A stretch of 64,000 nt of DNA from Agrocybe praecox (Eukaryota > Basidiomycota > Agaricomycetes > Agaricales > Agrocybaceae): the NCBI GenBank assembly GCA_964017145.1, contig OZ024847.1:558001-622000 (forward strand), in the 5' to 3' direction. Numbering within the stretch: the first letter of the stretch is position 1; each line of letters starts with the position of its first letter. The notes below the pieces were generated by a model. It saw only the letters and a list, made by a program, of their open reading frames with translations. It made no database searches and had not been told where the DNA came from. The position numbers were made by a program, and so were the translations under genes. Below are positions 44,282 to 55,102 of this stretch, one piece after another.

Positions 44282-45597
44282 ATGCCTACTATCTCAGTCA
44301 AAGATGGCCTGGAATACTTCTACACCGACAATGGCTCTCCAAAAACTGTGGGTTATCATACACTTATCGTTCTTCATGGTCACACGTTTCACTCAGGTTA
44401 GTCATGGACATCGTGCACTGGTCCAACATACTATCTGTTTAACGACGCGTCCATAATTCTGACTATCATGTATACTACATAGGGACGTTCCAGCGATTTT
44501 CTCCTGTTGCGTTCTCGAAATTCATTCGAGTAATATGTATCAATCGCCGACACTATCCTGGTACTACTCCCCTTACGGATATCGAGAAGAGCGTTATCAC
44601 CTCTGGGGACTCAATGGAGAGGGAGATCTTGGTTGAGAATATTGGCAAAGACCTTGCCTTCGCTGTAGTTGGTCTTATTCACGAGTGCGAGATTCCTCAG
44701 GGAGGTGGTATCACGCTGGTTGGATGGTCACAAGGAACTCTCTCATTATTAGCCCTCGTTTCTGGGATTAACTCATTTGACACGAACACGAAGGAAATCC
44801 TAGAGAAGTATGTTACAGGGGTTCTAATGTGGGGTACGTTTTTCAGCCTTTCTCGTCACACTCGAAGCTTGAGGCCTGACTAGTGACTCTTGATGCTTTT
44901 TCGATTCAGATCCACCATCACTGGCATTGGGAATTCCGTCTCATCCAGACGGCTACCTTCCATTCACAGATCCCAATATCCCTCAGCAGTCTCTTAGTGC
45001 AGCGTTTGGGAGCTGGGTAAACCATTTCTGTATCCCTGATGTATTATCTATATCTGATTTGTCACTTAAATCACTTACAAACAGGTGTCGAGTTACTTTA
45101 CCCACGGTGATTTTACAAGCCTTGGAATCTCTGAAATTAATTTCAACCGCGCTGATCAATCGCGGAAGTCAACTGTTCAGACAATGTCCTTTGAGGAACT
45201 CTCGTCAATTATTGACTTGAGCATGATCACCGATTACGAAACAGCCATGGTCGAAGCTGACTTCTTACCTATCACGGACAAGCTAGCGCGCAAAGCTTTG
45301 TTTGATCCAGAAACTAGGATTGCGTGGGGGAATGCGGAGTTTTTCTTCCTGCTTGGCGAATGTAGCCCTTGGGTTTTCACTTACGCATACTGCGTCGTAG
45401 CAAAACACGCCAATGCATTGACATTTCCAATCAACTTCAAGAGAATTCCAGATGCAAACCATTTCGTTAGTTCTTTCTTCTGGGCTCTATGTGTATCGAA
45501 TACTTACCATGGCTGGTACGTCTAGTTGATGTGGGAACGGCCGTATGAGTGCGCTGCCATTCTACAAGATTTTCTTCAGCTGAACAGCGAAATCTGA
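44282..45597 (+). CDS. Alpha/beta-hydrolase fold protein, copy 3
   Basis: The start at 44282 gives MPTISVKDGLEYFYTDNGSP, then HTLIVLHGHTFHSG. After an intron it continues TFQRFSPVAFSKFIRVICIN and RRHYPGTTPLTDIEKS. The nucleophile elbow is ITLVGWSQGTLS (Ser in GWSQG). Later blocks are DPPSLALGIPSHPDGYLPF, AFGSW-VSSYFTHGDFTSLG, a cap-like region, FFLLGECSPWVFTYAY and PDANHF with the probable catalytic His. As in copy 1 an intron begins right after HF (GTTAGT) and a last exon LMWERPYECAAILQDFLQLN ends at 45597. The total is about 330 aa. It shares all intron positions with copy 1 but is clearly more diverged than copy 2, so it is an older paralogue outside the recent duplications. Confidence 0.82.
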
Positions 45598-46089
45598 TTG
45601 GGTAATCGATAGGGTAATGCAAGCATACCCATGTACTGTGTGTAAAGGCTGTGGAACCCATTGCGCTTTGAATCCATGATGACATTGACCTCAAGCGTCC
45701 AGAGGTCCAAGCCTCGGCTTCAAGCTTCAAGCTGTGAATTGAATCTCCGACTATAATGCGGCTCGGGAAGTCGTACAATCAGAACATATGAAAAGTATTT
45801 GACTTTATCTAATATACACTGATAATACAATATATTTGAATTTCCAAAAGTTAACAGTAACCAAATCACATTGATCGAGTGTCTCGGGTGGAATTCCTTG
45901 TGCAATACATGTCGGAATCAAATATTCAAGGTCAGCCAGGAATACCAAACCAAATCACTCCGACGCTCAGTTTTGCTGCTGGCACCAGTGCAGCGGTCAA
46001 AGCTAGAGTCAGGGGCTTGAAATAAAACAAAGAAATTTTAAATTTTCATATAAACCGTAAAGAAAATACTGTAAATAGTCTTTAATTAC
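45598..46089. other. Convergent intergenic stretch
   Basis: About 490 bases between the 3' ends of the hydrolase (+) and laccase (-) genes. No gene recognised. Confidence 0.5.
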
Positions 46090-48376
46090 TTAAGCGGGGG
46101 GGAAAACTTGGGGTGGGAGTGCGTTGTATGTAGGGCAAAGCTGGTCCCAAGCGGCTGTAAAGGACTGATTAAAAACATTTTGAAGAAAAACAGATGAGAA
46201 CCTACGAGGATGTGTGCTACTTGCAATACCTGCCACGTCCTCTGCAAAGACGACCGCAAGTCCACTAGTTGAATTATGTGTTAAGCCAGTTCCATACAAC
46301 ATACAAAATAAGAAGAAAACTTACGCTTCGAGATGCCAGTCGATGTGACTAGATTACGTTTTAGTTTTCGTCCATGTTACACGAATACAAGAAGATCTTT
46401 TACGTACCAATGCATGATCCAAGGGCCAGAGTTATTAGTTTCGAATCGAATAGTAACATTGCTTCCCGGCGGTCCCGTACTGACCACATCGCGTTGTACG
46501 GGGTTATCATAGTTATAAGTGGCACTATTAGCGCTTCGAACAACCGAGAACGCATGCTATTTGAGGAAATGGTAAGTAAGAATTTAAACTGACCACGGGT
46601 CCCGGAAGTGCTTACACCGTGAAGATGAATAGGGTGCTAAATGAAATATTAGTGAATTCCGTGGAGCTGAAGATGGAATATATCACTCACAGGATTGCCG
46701 ACGGCAGCAGCAGTCAGAGGGAAGGATATTTCAATGACCTTGTTTGGCGGCAGGACGTATACTGAACCTGCAGGGAGAAGATCCTGCGCCGTCTGCGCTC
46801 CACTTAAGACTTGAAGAAGGACTGGGACAGTTGGAGGAGTAAACGAGGCATTGTTGACAGTGAATTTACCACCTGTGAATCCAATGTTCATGGCAAGATT
46901 TACATCGGCAGCACCAGGAGTAGGTACACCTGGGGCAGCGGGGTTTACGAGAGGATGGAGGTTGGTCTCGTCCATAGGGTTACTGGCCGTAGACACGGTC
47001 ACGGGGTCCGCATCTGGAGCGCCGAAGTATCTGAGAATTGCGGAGTTGAGACCTCCATCGAAGCCTAGTGTACCGAGGTTGGGGTTGGCACGAATCCAGT
47101 AATTAGTCATATTAGCTTGATTGGTGTTGAGAACGAAAGAATATCTTTGGCCAGCGAAAATTTGGATGGAGTCCACAACATACGGCTCGACATTAATCGA
47201 GTCGACTTCAATAATTGTCTACGTAGAAATAGAAATTAGTACGTCTCCTGAATATAATTGAGAACTTACCAAGGTATGAGAGTCGATCGAGAACGTAAAG
47301 TTGGGATCGCAAGATATAGACACCAAGCGGAACCTGTACCTCTTATTGGGAAGAACAGTAATGGTAGTCAAAGGAATGGTTGGTCCACCGGCAAAGCGCC
47401 CAACTCCGTTTATGAGAGTCGAGACTGGCCTCGGAACAGCTCCTGCTACGGGAGCGAAGACGTGATACCTACAGAAGATTAGTTATAATTGAAAGTCATA
47501 ACTAATATGTGCGTACCAGTCAGCCAGGGTGATGATGGTTGTTTCTGAGAAATTGGCACAAACACTCGATCAGTATTTCCTCAAAAGTTTCAAGTGATTG
47601 GATTACCATCATCAAAGTCATATCTAACGCCGTCCACATTAGTATAGCAATACATAATGGGTAGAGAGGCAAAAAAAAAACTCACAAATCAATGTGGGGG
47701 TCGTTGGGATCGTACACTACCAAAGCTCCTCGAAGACCATCACAGTACTGCGTTGCTGAGAAACGAGTCAGGAGGATATACTAAATACATAGCAATGATT
47801 CTCACAATGGTGGGAATGGTACCAGAAGGTACCCGCCTGATCTCCGGTATCGAAGACATATTGGAATGAATCCCCAGGTGCGATGGGACATTGGTTAACG
47901 CCCACCGGACCATCAGCCCAACTACTTCCCTTCTGGAAGAAGCCATGCCAATGCTAAATAAATCAAAATCAGCAGGCGTTCGAATAATCATAGTCATCTA
48001 ACATACGATACTAGTCGTCGTCAACATATTTAGGTCCGTCAATTGATCAATAACGTTTAAACGAAAAGTCTCTCCCTGCAAAATTATCCAATTAGAAAGG
48101 TTCTTGTCTTTATAACACACGATGAGCATACCTTGTTGGCTTTGATGACTGGACCAGGGAAGGTCAACGAGTTAGCGTCAGCGCCAGCGAGAACGGCCCT
48201 AATCGACGTGATACATTAATTGTGACCAGTAATAGTGCGAGCTAGAAAACATACGATCGTGGATTGCCATCCGGTGAGATGACCAAGTTCCCTACCACTA
48301 CATCAGCAGTGGGGCCAATAAATGCAAAAGCATGAAGAGCCTGAGCAACGAAGGCAAGAGAGAGAGAAATACGCAT
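46090..48376 (-). CDS. Laccase 1 (secreted multicopper oxidase)
   Basis: The minus-strand start at 48376 encodes [20 protein letters not shown], a signal peptide, then [17 protein letters not shown]. It oxidises phenols and reduces O2 to water outside the cell. The four copper-binding signatures are all present: HWHGFFQ (L1), [16 protein letters not shown] (L2), HPIHLHGH (L3, split by an intron) and [19 protein letters not shown] (L4, split after HC). Cupredoxin-3 text such as [14 protein letters not shown] and the ending [18 protein letters not shown] fit basidiomycete laccases of about 500-520 aa. Leu after the L4 His cluster (HLEAGL) suggests a medium- or high-potential type. It is very similar to laccase 2 at 59937-62258 and points away from the P450 genes. 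Many introns of about 55 nt are shared between the two. Confidence 0.92.
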
Positions 48377-48918
48377 TCTCAAAGAGGGCACGAGTGTTCT
48401 TGAGTTTGTTGGTTCAATGGAAAGGAAGCAACTATATATATACTCTCATAGATTAGCCCTGTTTGCCGGATCCGTGTGGCAAAGCGAGTTCTTTGTGCCT
48501 GGGCTGTCCAAATCAGATGAGTCGAGCTCATTTTTACTAAGGTATGGGAATTGTTGGGAGCACCTCCATTTACATTTCCGGGGCTTCAAGGATGAAACAA
48601 CAGGATATAATATCTCTATCATGTATAAGCAGCAAACGACTCACGCTCTATCAGGCGACGCAGCGCGTTGTATTCAGAGATAGAAATCTGGTCGCACATT
48701 TCTCCACTGTCCTTGGAAAATGAGTGAATGATAGCGAATGAAGGTAACGTTACACGGTGATTATACCCACGGTGTAGCGCGTGTACCCCTACAGATTGGA
48801 TCTTGTGTCCGTCATATTGAGTAAGTTATATATGTAGCTGACATATCCTGTTGTTTCCGTTGAGTATAAACAGCTTGCCCTTTTTTCGCCAGACTTCATA
48901 CGCACCCCACTAGTAGCT
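48377..48918. other. Divergent promoter region between laccase 1 and the small secreted protein
   Basis: About 540 bases, probably holding promoters for both directions. TTATATATGTAG near 48826 may be the TATA element of the plus-strand gene. Confidence 0.5.
48429..48445 (-). promoter_or_regulatory. TATA box of laccase 1
   Basis: ACTATATATATACTC lies about 55-60 bases upstream of the laccase 1 ATG, a typical TATA-like element and distance for fungal genes. Confidence 0.6.
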
Positions 48919-49255
48919 ATGCAGTTCAAATCCCTTGCTCTCATTGTAGCCTCCGTCTTCCTCGCTGTCAATGCCAGTGCTGTACGCTACCCATTCATCG
49001 TTCTCATATATAAGCGGCTGACCCCATTTTCCTACAGGCGGTTAAGCCCAACGTCCACACTGCTGAGCGAGTATTTCAGACTATAATCAATGAGTCACCA
49101 TTCATGGTCCTGACCACCCAAACTGTAACTTGGACGTACGTAACGTATAGACTCCGGGAGAGAGCTATGCTGATCTATTTTTACCAAAAAGTCAAAGTCC
49201 GAGCATCACTACTCCCGCATCCACGGCTCCGCCAACGCCTACTATCGTCTATTGA
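48919..49255 (+). CDS. Small secreted protein, about 75 aa
   Basis: Three exons. MQFKSLALIVASVFLAVNAS at 48919 is a clear signal peptide, followed after an intron by AVKPNVHTAERVFQTIINES and PFMVLTTQTVTWT. After a second intron a Thr/Pro/Ser-rich tail, QSPSITTPASTAPPTPTIVY, ends at 49255. The mature peptide would be about 55 residues, without Cys. A Thr/Pro tail is a likely O-glycosylation zone. The splice joins are in frame and use GTACGC/GTACGT donors. I do not recognise a family. It is divergent from laccase 1 and could share its promoter region. Confidence 0.6.
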
Positions 49256-52215
49256 AGATCGAGAAAAATCTGAAGACGGTGGACGGCTTAGAACTGGCAA
49301 TAAATAACCTGATCCCGAAGTGCAAAGATGTGTTACAGTGTTGGAGTGGATTGATACATATCCCTCGTGAACTTAGATACAAAGTTTGAATTACATAGGG
49401 CCTGTTTGGATCCCCAGCTCGGACGAAGCGTGTCTGCCAAAATGTAAACCCCGAAGCTTCTCCGAAGCGGAATCAAGCTTAAGCTTAGGCCCCGGCAAGC
49501 CTCTGGCGGAGTTTAAAACATGATGATGCAATCAGTCACGCCAATGCCACCCACACACCATCTCCTAATCATTTTTGTCGTTCGTTGCTTGCTCATCGTC
49601 TTAAACGTCGAATTAGCATAAATCCACAAAAACATGTTTTCGACAAAGCGCCCTTGTATTTTATTATGAAAAAAGGATTATGGATCATCAACATCAAAGT
49701 TCAAAACGAAATTGCTTCTTATTATTACTATAGTCGCAACGGACATATAAGGCGGGATCGGCGGGAGCGCGGTGGGCTTCTTTTACGACGCTCAGATGGT
49801 CGCGGGGTAGGCCTTCGTAGTGTGACTAGAGCGCCATCAGCTGCGTGTGACAACTGCCATCAAATTGCTTGGCTGCCGAAGCGGAAGAACGGGACCGATG
49901 AGCATCATCCAAATGCCCAGCCAGACACATCCGGCAGAGGTAACTCCATCAATGCATTCTGCTATTAATTTTGAGGCCATGAGTAACGATCGATCGCGCC
50001 TTAAAAGTCGTTGATACTTAGTAACCGCCGGCCTACGTCTTTGGCACGGCTACATACGCGCGGCCTGCCAAATTGGGACATCCAACAAATTATCGGCCCA
50101 TCAGTCACTAGTATGCAATCCACCCGACAATGAAAATAGAACTAGTTCTCCGCCAAGAGAATTTTTTTCTTTACATTGCGCAATATGAGCTCAGGGCTGA
50201 CCTATGTTGGACCTATGCATCGCAGCTGCGGAGCCGTGAGAGAATAACAGCGCCAGCTTAAACAGTTGAACGCCGTCGATGGGGAGATAGATCATAAAAC
50301 ATTTCATGACCGAGCCTTACCGACTCGGCGACAGAAACTTTGATAGAAATTAGAACCTTCCCACCCCTGCATACATATGGGAATGGTTGCGATGATCGCG
50401 CAACCTCAGAATTTGGAGACATAGCACAAAATTTGCGGATTTATACAGTTATACATGTAGTACTAAGGAAAGACCTATACCACACTGAGACCCTACCTTC
50501 GAAGCGCACATGGTCGAATATAATGCCTCAATCTGAGATGACCTCAGCGGGATAATTCCCCATTGTGAGCATTACGGCTGATCTGGACCGAGAGACTTAC
50601 ATAGAGATAGGATAATGATCTCATCGTTTCAACTCTGTTTCATGAGAACGGAGGTGAAGGATAATGCCGATTTATCAGATAAACATGTCAGATGTTGTTG
50701 ACACATACTGAAAAAGACTTTACGTCATTACACGGACACCGATATTTGACTCAAAAGTCATACGGCACCGTTTGCGCAAAATCGTTCTACCTGGCGCCAG
50801 GTAAATATATGTATAGTAAGCTCTGAACAAAGTTATGCTCGGTGAGATTAGGAATGGTCAGGGATTTTCTCTCAGCAGGAAACATCGGCGAGCGGCGGCG
50901 TCTCCCAGGAAGCCATCAGTCGACTCTTCTATTGGGCACAAGCGAATAACCCCAACTTTCAAGCCATGTCAATGCGTATTACGAAGATAAAGATCATAAT
51001 GGGGACGTTGGCGTTCATTGCAACTCGCATCCCAATATCAAGTTTCAATATGTGCGTTTCTCATGTCAATACATTTATGAATCCTGATGACAAAGTACCA
51101 CACGGTACAGTACCGAATTTCCTTCGTATACGCAAATTGAATTGCTGAGACTCCATAATGCCTAATACAGCCTTCTTCCCAGTTTCGAATGCGTGGTGAG
51201 TCAAATGATGGAGCCCGTCAGGTCCAGTAAATGTGTAAAGGACGAAAATCAAATCCGTGTGTTTCGCTAGTCCATCATGCGGTAGTGTACCGTGCGGGCA
51301 TATAGATATATTTTTACTCGTTTTTCAGGCAGCAGTACTTATCTTGCATGTCTTATATCCTCACAAAATTTCCACTGATCATTAATTGCATGTATTTCCG
51401 AGGTTTACCTCTACTACGCACTGTCTAATTAACCTTGGCGCTTAATAAATGAATGGATCTGAGGCCCTTACTTAAAAGAACGCTCCAACGATGCTCCACG
51501 CCACATAATGGTAAGAGGGATGTGTCCTGATCGTTGTGGTAGTGCAACCCAGCCTGATCCGATTAGATTAGATAGATAGGTTTCCTGACAACGTGATGCT
51601 GTGGCAGTGCAATCTGGCCGATTACCCGATCCATACATAAGTAGATTAGACCCCTTCTGTATGACAGCGCGACGGCCCATAGCCGAATCGAATCCATCCT
51701 TAGACCACTACCACCATCGTGCGAGGCTGCTCGACGAGCTTCCGGGCCATACAGCGTTCCTTGCTTGATCGGTGCTCCCTTGCGTTTTTCCGCTTTTGAT
51801 TTGCATGTATGTGCATACTAATTACTCTTCTAATGAAGTTCCAGTAGCTCGGGGCAATATCACAGCCGCGACGAGGAGAAGAAAGTTTCCAGTACAGAGA
51901 GGCGAGACGCTTATCCTGCGAGCGGTAGCGATTTGTGCCCGAAATGAAGAGAATATTAAAGTAACTCGTCGCTTCTTCAATATATAAAGGTGGTGGCATT
52001 GTAATTCGAAGTCGACATACGTGAGTACAAGAATCTCTAACCTCCGACATGGCTCACACTCAAGCTCAAGGCTGATATGAGGGAATTTAATTTGAAGGCA
52101 TGACAGTGGTGTGTATGCGCTAAGACTGCCTCATGCACAGTTTACGTTGATGGTAGGTGCTATATATTCTACCTGTTCCTGTTTTTCCTTTGGATCTGTC
52201 CAAATAACCCTCGAT
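49256..52215. other. Long intergenic stretch, mostly unexplained
   Basis: Almost 3 kb. A 127-codon plus-strand frame at 49585-49968 has no motif and unusual composition. GGGCCTGTTTGGATCC at 49398 resembles a transposon tip but no partner was seen. Copies of the short TGTGGC repeat are at about 51537 and 51600-51750. Otherwise nothing supported. Confidence 0.45.
51535..51755 (+). repeat. Short dispersed repeat, copies 5a (partial) and 5b
   Basis: TGTGGTAGTGCAACCCAGCC at about 51535 with GATTAGATTAGATAG, then a second start TGTGGCAGTGCAATCTGG at 51600 with GACAGCGCGACGGCCCATAG and an end near GGGCCATACA. The region lacks the rest of unit B, so the short repeat moves or is spread on its own. 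Confidence 0.55.
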
Positions 52216-54555
52216 ATGAATCACCTTACAGATTATATATGGCAGTTGATTCTTGTGTTCGCAATGGTCGTTGTCCTTCCACGACTTTTAAAATATGCTC
52301 AGCGTTCACGGATGATGCCACCTGGTCCTCGCGGACTACCGTTGCTTGGGAACGTTTTTCAAGTCACGCAGTCTCTTCCGTGGTTCCAGTTCACTAAGTG
52401 GAGTAAGGAATACGGCACGTTACTTTGAATATCATCGTTTTCGTTCATGCTAAATCCGAACAATAATATGATAGGTCCAATATTCTCGTTAAATCTGGCC
52501 GGACAGCCAGTCATTGTCTTAAACACGTTTAATTCCGCAAACGAGCTTCTAGGTACATATTCGCTGATCTGTCTCTATTTCTTTGACAAACTAAAGCTGC
52601 GTAGAACGTCGTTCGAACATATACAGTGATCGTCCAACGTTCATTGTACTCGACGATTTCCTTACGCGTGGTGCCTCCCTGGCTTTCACTCGGTACGGAT
52701 CGGTGTAAGACAGTGCGCTTTCTGTGTATTTTCAAACTGCTAATGGCGCTAAATAATATTAGAATGCGAAGACTTCGACGAGCTGTCCATGTGGGGTTCA
52801 ACCAGCGAGCTGCTGTGAAATATCACCCGCTACAGAAACGAGAAGCACTTTATACTGCGATAAGGATACTCGATTTCCCGGATAAGTGGGAGCAACAGCT
52901 CAAAAGGTGCGTCGGGTCATCCTTTCTTTTTCTTTCTTGTGCTTAATATAACATAGACTATCAACATCCTCCACTCTCTGTTCAATATACGACTGGGACA
53001 CGATCACAGACGAGAATATGCCTATTTGTAGACGCATTTTTGCTGTTGCGAACAGGCTCTCAAAGGCGGCTATACCAGGTGCGTTCATGGTTGAAATCAT
53101 CCCGGCCTTGAAGTATGTTCCGTCATGGATGGCGACATGGAAACGCGACGCTATAGAATGGCACGTAGAACAAACGGCGATGTTTGGTGGGTTCAACAAG
53201 GATGTTCGGGAAAAGAAGGTGTTGTCGTCAAGATATGTTTCGCAAAGCTTATAAGAAGTGTTGACTTATTTTCCCCACAGATTTCAGGAGATATAAGGCC
53301 GTGTTTCATCGGCGATTTAATCGAGAACGAGCAGCAACTCAAGCTTTCTGAGACAGAAGAAGCGTGGCTACCTGGCATGCTATTGTGAGCGCCCTAAACG
53401 GCGCATTCAGTATATCATAATATTACGGCTAATACCACTCCAGTGTAGCAGGCGCCGAGACCGTGAGCTGCTCATGTGTTATCCAGGCTTTCCCATTTAT
53501 TTAATTTAGGTGATTTCAGTCGTCGGCAGCACTTATCTACTTCTTCTTGTCCATGGTACTAAACCCCGACGCAATGTGTAAGGCTCACATGGAATTAGAC
53601 CAAGTAATCGGTCGCGAGCACCCTCCTAACTCACACGATGTCGAGAAACTGCCATATATTCAGGCGATTGTGAAAGAAGTGCTACGGTGGAGACCTCCTG
53701 CGCCAATTGGTATGTCATACTCCAACGCTTACGTGTAAATCACAGCTCTAATTATATGAAAAGGGGTTCCGCATAGAGTCATTCAGGTATATAACTTATG
53801 TACTGTACTGCTAGTGCTTAGGGATCAAGTTCACGTTTTTAGGATGACTGGTATGAGGGATACTTAATCCCGAAAGGTATGTAGCCAGTAATTGACCAAG
53901 AGCGAGAGCGAATTTTCTCAATGATTAGATCTAGGCTCTCTGGTCATTTCCAATATATGGTGCGTCACGATTGATGATCTCTGGATATTGGTTGCCCAAA
54001 TTTAACAGTTTATCTCGCTTGAAGGGGAATCAACAGGTTATACAGTTTTAACGCATTACAAGTCAAAGCTTACATTCAAAAAATAGGAATTTGTACGGAG
54101 AAGGTGATAAATTCAGGCCAGAACGTCACTTAGAAAACCTCGTCGAAGGTGCAAGCCCTGCTGGTCATTCTTCATTTGGTTTTGGCAGACGGTACGCTAT
54201 GCTATCCGTTACAAATATAATTTCTACTTATATCAAGGAAACATTCGAATTAGAATTTGCCCCGGAATGCATTATGCCGGCCACACTCTGGGAATCACAA
54301 TCGCTACCATCTTGTGGGCTTCAACATTGGAACCCGAGCTAGATGCCCACGGGAATGCCATTATTCCGCCTTCTGAAGAGTTTATTGACTATGGAATCAC
54401 TGTGTAAGCCAATTCGCTTCAATACATACTCTTTTTCAAAAAAATGTATTAAAACTTAGCGTTTTTGCAGGGGCACAAAGCCGTTCAAGTGCAGAGTGCT
54501 TGCTCGATTTCCGGAGGCGCGTGATATACTGGAAAGGGACTTCAAGAGTATCTAA
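52216..54555 (+). CDS. Cytochrome P450 monooxygenase 1
   Basis: The start at 52216 gives MNHLTDYIWQLILVFAMVVV, an N-terminal membrane anchor, then PPGPRGLPLLGN. Exons give SKEYG-GPIFSLNLAGQPVI, ELLERRSNIYSDRPTFIVLD and LRRAVHVGFNQRAAVKYHPL. The I-helix is AGAETSSAALIYFFLS (across an intron), the ExxR motif is in IVKEVLRWRPPAP, the PERF-like motif is FRPERHLE, and the heme loop FGFGRR-ICPGMHYAG is completed by an intron with Cys intact. The end is GTKPFKCRVLARFPEARDIL with stop at 54555. The enzyme would use NADPH-P450 reductase at the ER. The family is typical of fungal xenobiotic or secondary-metabolism P450s (CYP5xxx-like), but I cannot assign a number. All catalytic elements are present, so it is probably functional. 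Confidence 0.85.
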
Positions 54556-54559
54556 AATA

Positions 54560-54763
54560 TGGTAGTAGTGTCTGTGCCCGAGTTGGATGCAAATGTCGTT
54601 CCCGTCTTGCTGCCAGAAGAGGAATTTAAAGACTATGGGCTTACAGTGTAAAGAGCTTACATTTTCGGTCATGAGATTTCTGGTAACTATTGTTCCCTCT
54701 AGTAGTCCAAAGCCATGCCATTTTAGAGTTCTGCCTAGATTCGCAGAGCACGTGTTCTATTGA
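54560..54763 (+). pseudogene. Orphan terminal exons of another P450
   Basis: Directly after the P450-1 stop a frame reads VPELDANVVPVLLPEEEFKD then YGLTV. After an intron-like gap it continues SPKPCHFRVLPRFAEHVFY with TGA at 54761-54763. This parallels the last two exons of P450-1 (LEPELDAHGNAIIPPSEEF, IDYGITV, FKCRVLARFPEA). No upstream P450 sequence precedes it, so it is a leftover of a tandem duplication or of unequal crossing-over. Confidence 0.7.
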
Positions 54764-55102
54764 CGGCCGAGTGTCATTCTCACACCGATGACGAAATAGT
54801 CTCCGCTCCGAAGCTCAGTCCCAGTAATGCCTGGTAGTAATTGGAATTGGAGTCAGCTATTCACATATCAATGGTAGGCGTGCCCATGTGACGCAGCACG
54901 ACTGTCCTTAAGCTGATTCTACTACCTTACTGCTTTTGTACTCGCAGCATCTTTACCCTGTGAATCAGACGTTCTCGCTTGCTCGGTTGCCTATTTTTAC
55001 GTAGGAGTGGCATGGGAACAGCACGCCATATTCATCCGTGAGTGTCTTATAAAAGGTTGCATCTAAAATGATCAGCAAAGTTGCGCTCTCTCATCATCTT
55101 CC
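54764..55102. other. Intergenic stretch between P450 genes
   Basis: About 340 bases; probable promoter of P450-2. TCTTATAAAAGG at about 55044 resembles a TATA box some 55 bases before the ATG. Confidence 0.5.

Noticed and set aside
49398..49413. GGGCCTGTTTGGATCC, resembling a known transposon tip
   Set aside because: No inverted partner or flanking duplication was found in the following 3 kb.
49585..49968. A 127-codon frame between the small secreted protein and P450-1
   Set aside because: No motif, odd composition and no sign of splicing or of a paralogue.
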